Of a stretch of 62,632 bases of DNA, positions 22,409 through 36,349 are shown one piece after another. The notes under the pieces are model-generated. The model was not told the origin of the DNA, searched no databases, and was given only the letters and a program-made list of their open reading frames with translations. The position numbers and the translations under genes were made by a program. The stretch's first letter is position 1; each line of letters opens with the position of its first letter. This DNA comes from Candidatus Absconditabacterales bacterium (GTDB taxonomy: Bacteria; Patescibacteriota; Gracilibacteria; Absconditabacterales; Absconditicoccaceae), in the NCBI GenBank assembly GCA_937930555.1, contig CALHCH010000045.1, positions 1-62,632 of the forward strand, written 5' to 3'.

Positions 22409-23491
22409 ATGATATTCCAACTCAAACAAACCTCCCAAGACTTCTATGTCTCCGAAAATCTCCCCTTCCAGCTCTCAGGCTCGGGGGATGCATTTTACGT
22501 ACAGATCAGCAAGAGAAACATCACGACTCACGATATCATCGATCATCTCCGCAAGGAGCTGGGTATCACGCGTATGTCGCTAGGTATCGCAGGTCTCAAG
22601 GACAAGAGAGCTATCGCCAAACAGCGAATCTCCATCTATGATAGAGCTCTCCGCAAAGCCGGTGGAGAGAAGGTATTTGTAAATACTCTCAAGGATATCT
22701 GCAAGGTCGTGACCACTGGCAGACATCACACACCGCTCAATATGTCCACCCCCATTACCAACACCTTTCATATCACGCTCACCTCTACCAAAAATCTCTG
22801 ACAAACAGAAAAACAAAAAGCACTCCAAATCGTTGAGAATTTACTAGATACGTGATATCCCAACCTATTTGGCGAGCAGCGTTTTGGTATCAATGGGAGG
22901 AATGCGAGACAGGGCTATGAGATCATGACAGGACAATCCAAGGAGAAGTTTCAAAAATGAGAAGCGATATTTAAGCTCCAAGCATATGCTAGCAAAGTAT
23001 GTAATGACTATATACAGCGTAGAGTCAGAAAAGATCTCCTCCTGATGGATGGTGATATAGTGACTCGATCAGATAGTAGCAAGTCGCTATATGGTATCTA
23101 TCACGAGAGTGATCAGACTATACATCACGTAGATATCCGTAGCGATGAGCAGTCATTTTGGTTTGTGCCTAGTGTGACTGGTGAGGTATTTCCATATGCT
23201 CCATATATGGTCGCTACTGCCCCAGTCCCAGGATACAACTGTGCCATACCAGATACCACTACACCTGCAGGCGAGCGAGAGGCCAATGTACGATCTCGTC
23301 ATCATCTCGATCCACAAAGTATGAAAAAATACAGCTCCTACCCAGTATATGGTCTCAGGAGGCCGATACGAGTCACGCCGACCCAGACCAAGGTACAGTA
23401 TAGATGAGACGATCTGCTCATAGATTTTACCCTTCCAAGCGGATCATATGCAAGTATCGTGTTTGACTTACTGGAGGAGAAGTTGGGGTAA
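22409..23491 (+). CDS. truD: tRNA pseudouridine(13) synthase TruD
   Basis: LGIAGLKDKRAIAKQRISI...YPNLFGEQRFGINGRNARQGYEIM...YSSYPVYGLRRP. Confidence 0.9.
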
Positions 23492-23522
23492 TTATTTCGC
23501 ACTACGTAATATATTCAAACAA

Positions 23523-23558
23523 AAAAGGAAGATGAGAGTATTCTCAAACTTCCTTGAA
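23523..23558 (-). terminator. Terminator for the minus-strand gene 23561-23839
   Basis: Minus strand: AAGGAAGTTTGAGAATACTCTCATCTTCC followed by TTTTTT. Confidence 0.65.
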
Positions 23559-23560
23559 AA

Positions 23561-23839
23561 CTACGCATTCATTGGCGGTGGGTTTATCTTTTTCAAAAGC
23601 AAGAGAAGAATAATTAATTGAGCGAACAGCGGAATAAAAGAAAGACAAAGAAATGAAAAATAATTTAACCTAACAAGATGTATTTTCAGTAAATCATCAA
23701 CATTTTCAATTCTTCTATTAGTGTACGACCCATTAAACAATTCTTGTAGCTGATCAAGTGTAGCTGGAAGATGCCATTTACACAAAAAGAATAGGATAGT
23801 AGCCAAATGAAAGCTAGCTAAAATAGTAGCAATACTCAT
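23561..23839 (-). CDS. Small membrane protein, hypothetical
   Basis: 92-aa ORF with two hydrophobic segments and its own terminator. Confidence 0.5.
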   Translation of the reverse strand: MSIATILASFHLATILFFLCKWHLPATLDQLQELFNGSYTNRRIENVDDLLKIHLVRLNYFSFLCLSFIPLFAQLIILLLLLKKINPPPMNA

Positions 23840-24065
23840 AATGAAATATATTTGATTCTACAGAAATAATTCCTCTGCAACGAAAATATATATATTTATT
23901 TTAAATATTCAATAGTAACTGTCAATATTTTCAATTTATTGACTACCATTCACTACGTACTTCCCTACACTAACCATACCTCAAAATCTAGGTTTTCGAG
24001 AATACCTAGATTTTTGTTTTCTTGCCCAACTCGTCCAATTCATCTAATTTTACCAACCTACCACT

Positions 24066-25565
<1,500 letters not shown>

Positions 25566-25652
25566 ATTACAGCACATTTCGGTAGCTTCAGGTAAGTAAG
25601 CTTTGCAGTAAGATTATCTACTCGCCTACTATATATTACTTTCTCAAACAAT

Positions 25653-25788
25653 CGTCATTCAGAATCGGATAGCTTCAGGCGAGCGAAGAGAGACTAGAAG
25701 ATATGCGATGAAGAATCTAGACATATCTAGATAAAACGTGATACTATACACCGCCTGTATCCTTCGGTCGTTTCTCCCTCTGGATGAC
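25653..25788. repeat. Dispersed repeat, family B
   Basis: CGTCATTCAGAATCGGATAGCTTC...GCGATGAAGAATCTAGACA...TATCCTTCGGTCGTTTCTCCCTCTGGATGAC; similar copies at 33750 and 55981. Confidence 0.75.
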
Positions 25789-25794
25789 AAAGTA

Positions 25795-26106
25795 TTATAT
25801 CAACTTCAAATACACAAACACCTCATCACCCTCACCTATACGAAGTTCTTTACGGACTTCTTTTTTTAATGGCAAGAGATACTTGCCAGTGTCTTTGTCT
25901 GGAAATAAGCTCGTGTGTCGAGTATAAAATCCTATCCTCACTTCTACCTTGACCGATTTTCGTCATCTCTTTTTGGGTAGCAAGGCTTGAGTTTCTTGGA
26001 TGATATTGGAGATATCTACTGGCACATGTACAAAATGCCAACTCGCCTTGGCGGTAGCTGGAGATCGTAGTCGTATTTTGGCTGAGAAAGAGAGATCTTG
26101 AGTCAT
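25795..26106 (-). CDS. DUF1905-like protein
   Basis: MTQDLSFSAKIRLRSPATAKASWHFVHVPVDISNIIQETQALLPKKRGRKSVKVEVRIGFYTRHTSLFPDKDTGKYLLPLKKEVRKELRIGEGDEVFVYLKLI. Confidence 0.75.
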
Positions 26107-26687
26107 TATTTAGAAGACTTATCGATAAAATCTTCAACACTTACAGATTCATCAAATACAGTATCTATTCGTCAAGATTCATTGATATATCCAGAAAAAG
26201 TTTTTCTCCAATTTCTTGTAGAATTAAGAAGTTGATCAGGTGTTTTGTTGATAGCTATATCAAGCTCATCTATCAACCATCGTCTCAATTCCTCGACAGC
26301 TCACTCTTCTTTTGTAAAATCTTCTATAGGTATATCTAATATAGCAAAAAATCGTTTTGTGAAGTGCTTATGTTTTCATGAAGAGAGTAAGCGAGGTCAA
26401 TTAATCAACTGATTGGCTGATATATTTATTCAAATCTCCTCTGGTATTTCATGTAAGATATTTTCTGCATATGTCTCATCTCCAGTAACCGTACCAGCAA
26501 CAGCAGGTCATCGTTTACCAGGATCATTCTTTTTGGTCCAAGCTCTTTGAGCCAACAGCATATCTCACTGTGAATTCATAATCCAACAAGCACTCACACG
26601 ATATATCTCATCTAGAGATACATCACTACGCTCCTTGTAATATAATACATTATCATTCATATCCACTACAGGTATTTTTGCCATCAT
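26106..26687 (-). CDS. IDI-like Nudix hydrolase
   Basis: ACWIMNSQGDMLLAQRAWTKKNDPGKRGPAVAGTVTGDETYAENILHEIPEEIGINI; TAATG overlap with the downstream gene. Confidence 0.8.
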
Positions 26688-26727
26688 TACTACTACCATA
26701 TAAAATTCTTACCAACCATATACTATC

Positions 26728-29019
26728 CTACTTCCACACTATCTGAGATTTTGTTTGAAATCACACACTCTCAGACTTCTTGTCTTTACCTGCAGATTTT
26801 TTATTTATTGTTTTGGCTTTCTTGGTCGTGAGAGCTGTAGATTTTTTGGTAGATCAGGAGCTCTTGTTTGGGTCGGTTTTGGCGCTGAGACTCACTCTCG
26901 ATCTCTCCATATCCACATCTAGCACCCATACATCCAACTGCTCTCATATACTCACTACATCAAACACATTGGACACATAGCTATCTGCTATCTGAGATTT
27001 GTGGACGAGTCAGTCGTTTTTGAGTCCTATATCCACAAACGCTCAGAAGTCTGTGATATTGCGTACGATACCCTTGAGTTTCATTCATTTTTTGAGATCT
27101 TCGATGCTGAGTACATCGGATTTAAATCCTGATTCGTCAAAATCCTCGCGAGGATCTAGTCATGGATCTGCAAGCTCTCTCACAATGTCTTCCAACGTAT
27201 GGAGACCGATATCGTAGGTCTGTGCGAGATGATCTAGATCAGCATCTGCTGGCCATATATACGGGAGGGTCAGTGATTTTTTGGAGATATTATATTCTGA
27301 TTTTAGTATAGTATACACTGTCTTGTATGACTCTGGATGGATACCTGTACTATCCAGCTGCTCCTGAGCAGCAGCAATACGGAGAAATCACGCACATTGC
27401 TCAAACGCCTTGGGTCAGAGTCAGGCGACCTTCTTGATCTGAGTTCTCTTGGCAAATGTACCGATCTCCTCTCTATGGGTCACGATATTGGTGGCGATCT
27501 TGCTGCTAAGTCAGGCAATATACTGCAACAATGACGCAGAGGCTGTATTGAGGTCTACCCCTACCCTATTTACTGCGTTTTCTATATGATTGTCTAGCTT
27601 TTCTTTTAGGAGCTTTTGGTCTACATCGTGCTGGTATTGACCTACTCATAGAGACTTGGGATCGATTTTGACATAAGTGGAGAGCGGATCTTGGATACGC
27701 TGAGCGATATTGATAGCGCCACGGATAGTCACATCCAGATCGGGATACTCGGCCGTAGCCAGCTTGGAAGCACTATATACCGATGCTCCCGCCTCACTCA
27801 CGACTAGATACTTGGTATCTAGTGAGTGTGCCTGTATCAGATCAGCTACGAGCTGCTCCGACTCACGAGAAGCAGTGCCATTGCCGATACATATCAGCTG
27901 TATATCGTGAGTCTGTATGAGTGAGAGAAGCTTGTTCTGAGCTGTCTCCAGAGATTTCATCGGATAGATCACATCAGAGGCGAGATATTTGCCTGTATGG
28001 TCTATCACCGCTAGCTTGCATCCTGTCCTGTATGCAGGATCAAATCACATCATCGTCTTGCCTCTCACTGGAGCTCCCAACAATAATTCTTCAACATTTT
28101 GACCAAAAATATCTATAGCCTCGCGATCGGATGTTTCTTTTTTGGCTGATCTGAGTTCTCTCTCTAGGGATGGATGGAGAAGTCTTTTTATCCCTTCTTG
28201 GAGCGAGAGGAGGAGTGTCTCCTGGAGATCGGATGCACCGTGAGGCACCAATATTTTTGTTGCTTGAGTGAGGCTAGATGCTTCACTAAATGACAATTTG
28301 ACACGCAGTTGTTTTTCTTTTTCTGCTCTGGAGATAGCGAGATAGGCGTAGTTGGGCATCTGCGAGAGAGGCTTGGTATACTCTTTGTAGTTTTCGTACA
28401 CACTATGCTCTTGGTAATGTTTGGTCGGAGTAGTAGTGAGTGGGACAGTATCCTGCTGGGTGTCTTTGATCTGAGCGCGTAGCTCTGGATGATCTGCGAC
28501 GATCTCAGCGACGATATCCATCGCTCACTGGATCGCTTCTTGCTGAGATGTTACACTCGTCTTGGGATCTCCACTATCCACGATATATGACTCCGCCAGA
28601 GTGGCAAACTCCGCACTACTGATCTCACACGCCAGCAAGATATCAGCAAGTGGCTGGAGTCCTTTGGCGATAGCTTTGGTAGCGCGAGTGTTCTTTTTAT
28701 CCTTATATGGGCGATAGATATCCTCTAGCGCACTGAGTGTCTGTGCATCTTGTATGGCAGCACGTAGCTCATCAGTCAGCACATCTTTTTCTGTCATCAG
28801 ACGCAAGATATCATCTTTTCTCTCGATGAGTTTTTGTTGATATGCGTACAATTCTTCAAAATCACGCAACTGCTCGTCCGTTGCACCACCCGTCATCTCC
28901 TTACGATAACGCGCAATAAACGGTATAGTATTGCCTTCTCGGATCAGAGAGATAATACTACGCACATATGTTTCTTCTATTCCAGTTTTTTGAACTATTT
29001 TGGTGACAAGGTGAGACAT
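26728..29019 (-). CDS. tex: Tex-family transcription accessory protein (S1 domain)
   Basis: [43 protein letters not shown]...[16 protein letters not shown]...[13 protein letters not shown]...[13 protein letters not shown]...[30 protein letters not shown]. 763 aa. Confidence 0.93.
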
Positions 29020-29088
29020 AATCTATATATGGTAAAACACATACAGAATATGGATGTAGTGAGTAATTTCATTGGGAAAGTATACTAA

Positions 29089-30276
29089 CTATATACCAGA
29101 CACGACATCAAACCCCTTGCGATATGATCCAAGAAGCGCAAATCAATGGCAGATACAATCTGGAAGTATGGTTTTAAGTTTTTTGGTGACGGTATTGATC
29201 GTAGCGCCACTCCCAAACACATCATCTATCAATAAAATATTTTTTGATGATTTCTGAACCGATAACACATCTATCTCAAACAACTTCTCAGCATTTTCTA
29301 TTCTATTACATATACCTTTTACTTTTTTTTGTGGTTTTCTCCCCACAAAAGTATTGGTATCAGTAGAGATAAATTTCAACTGAGGATAGCGTTTTTTGAG
29401 TTGTGTCTGTATATATTCATTGAAGCTAATCTGCCTCGTTACATTGTTTGGTACTACCAATATTGTATCTATCTCCAAATCCTGCAACAGTCAGTCAAAC
29501 CTTGCATCAAAACTCTGTGTATAATAATCATATATCTCAGCCTTATCCTGAAACTCTTTTACACTTTCCATTATCATATAATTATGTGACTTATGAGCAT
29601 CAATTTTGTCCACTCCATTGTACCACAATCCATCCAACCATACCTTATCTTGACATGTTTTGTATTCTGATGTGAGCGACCACAGCTTGGAACTTGCATC
29701 ATACAACCCATACTCAGCACGATACTGATCCAACAATAGATATACCCCAAAAAATCTCAAAAGCACTCAAGAATCGGTATCATTATTTATCTCAGGGAAA
29801 TTTTGCTTCATGTATGCATCAAACTTGTCTTGTAGCACCTCATCTGATGTGATATACACCTGAGCAAAGGTATTGTAGAGAAGATTTGGCTTGATGCTCT
29901 GTCATCACTGCTGATGGAGATCTAGTATATGCTCCACATCCGATATACACTGCTGCATATACTCTTTTCATCTACCCAAAAGATATCATTTCTTAAGAAA
30001 TTTTTCAGCCTTGGTAATTACCTTACCATTATGCTTGAGTGTAAAAGTAGTCAGCCCATCTTCTCTCACAATATCTAACGATGTCCCGCCTGTAGCATAA
30101 TACAACACTTTTGGTGGAGTTCATTCTTTGTATATCTTTCATTCGATGAGCAATTTTTTGAGATGACGATGGATCATCTCTTTGCTGATTCAAAAATATT
30201 GATGCAGTGAATGTACATCCATTTTTGGATGATTAGTGATATGCTGCAAAATAAGTTCACGAGTGTTTGTTTTCAT
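29089..30276 (-). CDS. Winged-HTH plus ComF-like phosphoribosyltransferase fusion (paralog 1)
   Basis: N-term MKTNTRELILQHITNHPKMDVHSLHQYFGISKEMIHRHLKKLLIEGKIYKEG; C-term NRIENAEKLFEIDVLSVQKSSKNILLIDDVFGSGATINTVTKKLK (PRPP motif). Confidence 0.75.
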
Positions 30277-30436
30277 GAGATGATATAAGTACTAGGCATA
30301 GTTCTTAGTTCGTAGTGAACTATATACTATGAACTATACAGAAAACATCAGTATAATGCAAATTCTTTTCTACTTTTTTTACACTCACAACTCACTACAA
30401 TAGTAATATTCAAATTTTCAGTTTTCGCTTTATTAT

Positions 30437-32371
30437 ATGCCCACTATCCTAGATATCCGCAACCTAACAATAACTGCTCCCCACAAGATCTTGTGTGACA
30501 AGGTAGAATTTTCGCTCAACTCGGGATCCAAGGTCGCATTGGTCGCCAAAAATGGTGCTGGGAAAACATCTCTCCTCAAGGTGCTGGCTGGAGTGGAGGA
30601 GGCATATGAAGGCGATATCACCTATGCACCACACATCAGGATGTGATACCTCCGTCAAGACGAGCAGTTTGATCAGGAGCAGACGGTGATGGATACATTG
30701 TTTCTCCATGATTCACCTGAGTGACAGCTGATCAAACAATATGAGCTGGCACTAGCATCTGGTAGTGAGGACATAGCAGATCTGGTGACACAGATACAAG
30801 AGATGGATGCGCGAGACTATGAGACCAAGGTCAGTATCGTCATCAACAAGCTCAAGCTCCACGAGATATTAGAAAGACCCATTAAGCTCTGCTCTGGTGG
30901 CGAGGTCAAGCGTGTCGCGCTGGCCAGAATTCTTATCGACGATCCCGATCTCCTCATACTGGACGAGCCGACCAATCATCTCGATGTAGAGATGATCGAA
31001 CGACTCGAAGTAGAATTATCGAGATCGAAGCGCACACTTTTGTTGGTGACTCATGATAGATATTTTTTGGAGCGTGTGTGCAATCAGATATTGGAGTTGG
31101 ATCACGCTCAGATATATAGCTATCCTGGCAATTATAGTAGATTTTTGGAGCTCAAACAAAAGCGTGAGGATGATGAGGATATGCAGCGTCATCAGCTCAA
31201 ACAAGTGATGCGCAAGGAGCTAGAATGGATACGCAAAGCGCCTAGGGCGAGGGAAAATAAGTCGAGTTTTAGGACCAAGGCATACTACGAGCTAGAGGAC
31301 AAATACAAATGACTAAAGAGAGAGGAAAGGATAAAATCACAAAAAATCGAGATCGATCTCGCTGAGCGTAGACTGGGCGGCAAGATACTTCGTCTACACA
31401 ATGTCTACAAGGCGTTTGGTGACAAAAAAATCGTGGAAAAGTTTAGCTATGATTTTCGTGCGTGAGAGAGAGTAGGGCTGATAGGCAAAAATGGTGTCGG
31501 GAAGAGTAGTTTTATCGATCTACTGATGGGTAGCTCACTCCCCGACTCTGGGGATATACGCCGTGGCGATACCATACATATGGCATTGTACCAACAAAAA
31601 CAGCAACCTCTCAACAAGACAAAAAAAGTCTTAGATATCGTCAAAGACAAAGCAGAATATATCACTCTGGGCAAAGGCAAAAAGATCTCCGCATCACAAC
31701 TACTGGAGCAGTTTTTGTTTTCTCCCAAACAACAACACCAAAAAGCATATACCCTCTCTGGTGGTGAGCGTCGTCGTCTCCACCTCCTCCTGATCTTGAT
31801 CACCAATCCCAACTTCCTCATCCTAGACGAGCCGACCAATGATCTAGATATACATACCCTCCAGGTCCTAGAAAACTTCTTGCTCAACTATGCGTGATGC
31901 CTAGTGATCGTGAGTCACGATAGATTTTTTATGGACAAGGTCGTGGATCATCTGATGGTGTTTGAGTGAGATGGTGTGATCAGCTGATTTCCCGGGACAT
32001 ATACCGAACGATTCGAACATAAAAAAAATAAACAATCCGTCATCCTGAGTGAAGCGAAATGAAATGGAGCGAAATCGAAGGATCTCGAGAGCCAGCAACC
32101 TGACGAGATTCTTCGCTATGCTCAGAATGACGTAGTGACTAAACACATCCAAAAGAAAAAATCTCTCTCCAACAAAGAGCGTGAAGAATACGCTATGCTC
32201 TCCAGCGAAATCGAACGCCTAGAAACCAGAAAAGAACAAATAAACCTAGAGCTATCCACAGGCACACTAGACCATACAGCGATCAAAACACTCAGTACAG
32301 AACTAGCAAAACTCGTGACTAAGCTAGATGAATACGAGAGCAGATGGTTGGAGTTAGAGGATAGGATGTAA
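30437..32371 (+). CDS. ABC-F family ATPase (Uup-like) with an internal palindromic-element insertion
   Basis: Two ABC domains: GAGKTSLL...CSGGEVKRVALARILIDDPDLLILDEPTNHLD and GVGKSSFI...LSGGERRRLHLLLILITNPNFLILDEPTNDLD; C-terminal coiled coil. 644 aa in code 25. Confidence 0.93.
32039..32131 (+). mobile_element. Palindromic repeat, family A, inserted in frame in the ABC-F gene
   Basis: GTCATCCTGAGTGAAGCGAAATGAAATGGAGCGAAATCGAAGGATCTC...GAGATTCTTCGCTATGCTCAGAATGAC; 93 nt = 31 codons: VILSEAKGNGAKSKDLESQQPDEILRYAQND. Confidence 0.8.
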
Positions 32372-32383
32372 TATGTAGGTAAT

Positions 32384-32420
32384 ATAAAACCTCTACCGTA
32401 TATGCCGATAGAGGTTTTAT
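32384..32420 (+). terminator. Terminator hairpin between convergent genes
   Basis: ATAAAACCTCTA-ccgtatatgccga-TAGAGGTTTTAT. Confidence 0.75.
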
Positions 32421-32441
32421 TGATTCAGTATTGAAATCAGA

Positions 32442-32948
32442 TTATAGAGATTCTCTTATAACATCATTTTCATGAAAAATTATGTCAAACATTGCTCCAC
32501 CAATCTTATTGTCTTTATCTGAGGAGCTTTTAAAATTGATTTGATAGCTCTCTAAGTTTAAGTCGCCAATCATTTCAAGTATGATGCTCTCATTTTTTGA
32601 AATAATAAAGTCTCCAACCTCATTACTTACCTCAACAAAAAGCTTCACTTCAGCACCTTTTGATTTCTGCACCACCTCAAAGTTAGGTTCTGATGTATGG
32701 AAATTGCGATATTTATTAAGATTCAAAGCAAGCTCTTTGAGTTGATCAAACACTAAGTTAGAGCGGTCAATGTCCTTGATCTTTATTTCTAAGTAATGGT
32801 CTAGAACTTTTTTAGATGCATATCCGTTATAGGGACTATCACCTGCTTTATTCCAAGGACCATTAAAACCTCCCCAATGCCATTTACTGCCTGGCAACCA
32901 GTTCAATAAGTTTAATACATCATTTTCTTTAAATATAAGCATTTTCAT
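32442..32948 (-). CDS. Hypothetical protein, UGA-free
   Basis: MKMLIFKENDVLNLLNWLPGSKWHWGGFNGPWNKAGDSPYNGYASKKVLDHYLEIKIKDIDRSN...; glycines all GGN. Confidence 0.6.
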   Translation of the reverse strand: MKMLIFKENDVLNLLNWLPGSKWHWGGFNGPWNKAGDSPYNGYASKKVLDHYLEIKIKDIDRSNLVFDQLKELALNLNKYRNFHTSEPNFEVVQKSKGAEVKLFVEVSNEVGDFIISKNESIILEMIGDLNLESYQINFKSSSDKDNKIGGAMFDIIFHENDVIRESL

Positions 32949-33053
32949 TTTTTTGATTTTCGAAAAAAACCCACCACAAAACAGAAACTTTTCCCTGTTA
33001 ATGACGAGCTATGTGTCGATATATATGTAATGATAAATTATTGCAAGTCAAGC

Positions 33054-33536
33054 CTACCCCACCATAGCAAGAAACTCCGCATTATCCTCAAATAATTTTT
33101 CTACATCTCACTCTATCTCGATAGTCGTGATGATATCTCACTGTCTGATATTGTTTACTACTTCCTGATCATCATCAGATACCACCTTACCAAATACCGT
33201 ATGCTTACCATCTAGCCAGCTCGTCTCTACATGAGTGATAAAAAACTGTGACCCATTGGTGCCTGGACCTGCATTGGCCATACTCAGCACTCCTGGTCAG
33301 TCGTGTCTGAGATCCGCGTGACACTCATCCGGGAACGTATATCCAGGTCACCCAGCACCCGTCCCATCAGGACATCCTCCCTGTATCATAAAATCCTCTA
33401 TCACACGATGAAAACTAAGTCCATCGTAGTATCATTTCTGAGCCAGATGTACAAAATTTGTCACGGTTTTTGGTGTCTTTGCTGGAGTGAGTGTGAGATT
33501 GATATCTCCCTTATTGGTCTTGATCGTTGCTTGCAT
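33054..33536 (-). CDS. Peptidyl-prolyl cis-trans isomerase, cyclophilin type
   Basis: [71 protein letters not shown]...GSQFFIT...HTVFGKVV. Confidence 0.93.
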
Positions 33537-33570
33537 ACTGTATGGTATAATAGATGTAAAAATACTGCTA

Positions 33571-33664
33571 TGCATCTGATATTGAAACAACTCATACTTC
33601 GTTGAACAATATCGAGCCTTGCATCTGATACTGAAACAACTCATACTTCGTTGAACAATATCGA
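33571..33664. repeat. Two-copy tandem repeat, 45-bp unit at 49-bp spacing
   Basis: TGCATCTGATATTGAAACAACTCATACTTCGTTGAACAATATCGA then TGCATCTGATACTGAAACAACTCATACTTCGTTGAACAATATCGA. Confidence 0.85.
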
Positions 33665-33749
33665 AAAAACACTATACTCTTGTCTAGATCAAAAACCACG
33701 AGAAAATCGATCTAATCGAGAGATTTCAAATCAATCGTTCTCAAAAAAT

Positions 33750-33946
33750 CGTCATTCAGAATCGGATGAGTCCCTACGAATGAAATGAGTAGTGGACGAT
33801 TGCGATGTGGAATCTAGGAATAGGTAGTAGACATACGAGATTTGAGTCTGACCGTGATAGTAAGATAAACATATATCGAAACTGTGCTGACTCACACAAA
33901 CAATACCCTGCCTGGATCCTTCGGTCGTGCCTCCCTCTGGATGACG
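33750..33946. repeat. Dispersed repeat, family B (longer copy)
   Basis: CGTCATTCAGAATCGGATGAG...CCTGGATCCTTCGGTCGTGCCTCCCTCTGGATGAC. Confidence 0.7.
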
Positions 33947-33981
33947 TGAGATCGATAAAGACGACTTGATCGAGTCTCATG

Positions 33982-34118
33982 AGATTGCCACGCTACGCTC
34001 GCAATGACGATCACAGGTTTAACTCGTCTCAGTCCCACTTACAACTTCTCGAGATTCCACACCGCAATCGTCTATCCTTCGACAAGCTCAGGATGACTCA
34101 TCCGGTTCTGAATGACGT
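33982..34118. repeat. Cluster of family A/B half-elements
   Basis: GAGATTGCCACGCTACGCTCGCAATGACG and CTATCCTTCGACAAGCTCAGGATGACTCATCCGGTTCTGAATGACG. Confidence 0.6.
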
Positions 34119-34139
34119 GTTGTTTATTCGTATTTCAAA

Positions 34140-35387
34140 ATGAAAAAACAAACCATAGCCATCATAGGTTGATGAGCTGCAGGCATGATGGTCGCAGCTA
34201 CCTTAGCTCAGAGAAAAATGAATGACGACCGAGATCGTCAGATTTTGCTGTTTGAAAAAAACAAATCCCTGGGAGCTAAGGTGATCATCTCAGGTGGATG
34301 ACGCTGCAATCTCACGACCGGCTATACCCAGAGATCACAACTGCAATCCAAATACACGAGAGGTCGAGAATTTTTTGAAACTTCTCTGAAAAAGTTTACC
34401 CCAAGATCAGTCAAAAAACGATGTGAGTCCAATGGTGTACCGTGCAAAATGGAGGAAGATATGCGTGTATTCCCTGTGTCCAATGACGGCAAAGACGTGG
34501 TGAGGATGTTTGAAAAAATACTAGACCAAGGCTGAGTAGATATACACTACAAGGAATGAATAGTAGCGATCGAGAAAGTGTGAGAGAGCTTCAAGATCAC
34601 AAGCATGCAAGACACATATAGCGTAGACCAGGTCGTGCTCACCACTGGTGGCAACGCATATAGTCATACAGGATCCACAGGCGACGGCTACCAGTTTGCT
34701 CGCTCGCTAGGACACACCATCACTCCCCTGTGACCATCGCTCAATAGCTTCGTCACCCAACAAGACTGGATACACGCACTCAGCGGTCTTTCATTTCCTG
34801 ATGCGGTAGTACATCTCACGCTAGACCAAAAATCACAAAAAGAAAAATGACCGATACTCCTCACCCATTTTGGGATTTCTGGACCGCTTACTTTCGTTGC
34901 GGCTAGCTTATCAGCGTTTGAGACTGTCTCAGCAGACTCGCCACTGGAGATCAGACTTCAACCACTCGCTGAGATGTATCACCATATATGGGAGCAGTTT
35001 TTGCTAGATGCATCCCTATGATCCAAAAAAGAACTCGCTACTATACTCGCGACTAGACTACCTAGAAGATTTGCGGAAGCATTACTTATCGAGCTAGATA
35101 TACCGCCACATATACCCATATCGCAGCTAAGCAAGGTATATCGTACACAGCTAGCTGATCGACTCGGTCGTGGTATACCACTCTCGCTCATACAGCGTCG
35201 TCCTGGAGATGAGTTTGTGACTGCGGGAGGTGTAGATACTAGTGAGATAGATCCACACACACTCGAGTCCACCATCTGTCCCTGACTGTATATGGCAGGT
35301 GAGATACTCAATATCGATGGCGTGACGGGAGGATACAATCTCCAGATGTGTTGGAGTACAGGGAGATGTGTGGGAATGGGGATGTAG
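34140..35387 (+). CDS. HI0933-family flavoprotein (NAD(P)/FAD-dependent oxidoreductase)
   Basis: MKKQTIAIIGGGAAGMMVAATLAQRK...LFEKNKSLGAKVIISGGGRCNLTTG...LTTGGNAYSHTGSTGDGYQFARSLGHTI...TAGGVDTSEID...GLYMAGEILNIDGVTGGYNLQMCWSTG. Confidence 0.92.
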
Positions 35388-35480
35388 GACATTAAACATA
35401 TAGAGTATTGACTTTATAGAGTATTGACTTTATACTTAATATAAGTATAAAAAATACATTTATCTGTTAGATTTTTCAAT

Positions 35481-36209
35481 ATGTCTAAACTGAATGAGAC
35501 TGGTGAGATCGCTAGAGGACTTGCAAACCATTGTGCCTATTCGAGAGATTTAGCACAAAATGAGTCTATCTTTCTTAATTTTATCGATGAAGAAGATAAA
35601 ATCGATGATCAGAAAGTAGACAAATGGATTCAATTAAAGACCAATCTATTACAGCTAAATAGTGAGGCAGAAGATGATTTTACCACAACACTCAATAGCT
35701 ACAACATTGATATTATCAATAAAAATAGATCAGAAATATGAGCTATGTTTAACCCTAATTCAAAACTTCAATTAGATTTAATTATTGAACAAACTGAACC
35801 TCTTTCAGAGGATCAGCTTGAACGTATCTCAAAAAAATTTAATGATACTTTTCAGAATGAAAAGGATAGATATGAATGAAGGACCTGAGCAGGAAGTTAT
35901 TCGCGTAGCACTAATGAATGTATGCAGCTCATTCATCAATCTAAAATCAAACTGCAAAATAAGCTAGATGCACTTGAGATGTTAACAAAAGTGATTGATA
36001 AATTTTGGAAAATACATACCCAAGAACTAAATATTGAACTCAAAAAAGTTGAAGATAAAAATGATGTTTCTTGAATATTTCGATTAAAGAGCAGATCGAT
36101 TAATTCACAAAAGAGTAGAATACCGAATTTGAGGCAAGATATAATTTTCTCAAAATTACAATCAGATAACAACAATACTTTCATCAACTCTTTCTTTGAC
36201 GAAAAATAG
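35481..36209 (+). CDS. Hypothetical protein
   Basis: 242 aa in code 25, charged and helical: MSKLNETGEIARGLANHCAYSRDLAQNESIFLNFIDEEDKID... Confidence 0.55.
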
Positions 36210-36304
36210 ATAAATTCTATACCACAAGATTAGACTAAGATCACCATCAATTCAAAACATTCTCTCGCATCTTACCTCAACATCCCTATAAACACTCCAA
36301 TCCT

Positions 36305-36333
36305 AAAAGGGTCTTTCTGACCCTTTTTGTTTT
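36305..36333 (+). terminator. Rho-independent terminator
   Basis: AAAAGGGTC-tttct-GACCCTTTTTGTTTT. Confidence 0.75.
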
Positions 36334-36349
36334 ATTGAGACACTATATT

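Noticed and set aside
33571-33664. CRISPR mini-array
   Set aside because: Only two units with a 4-nt spacer; no cas genes.
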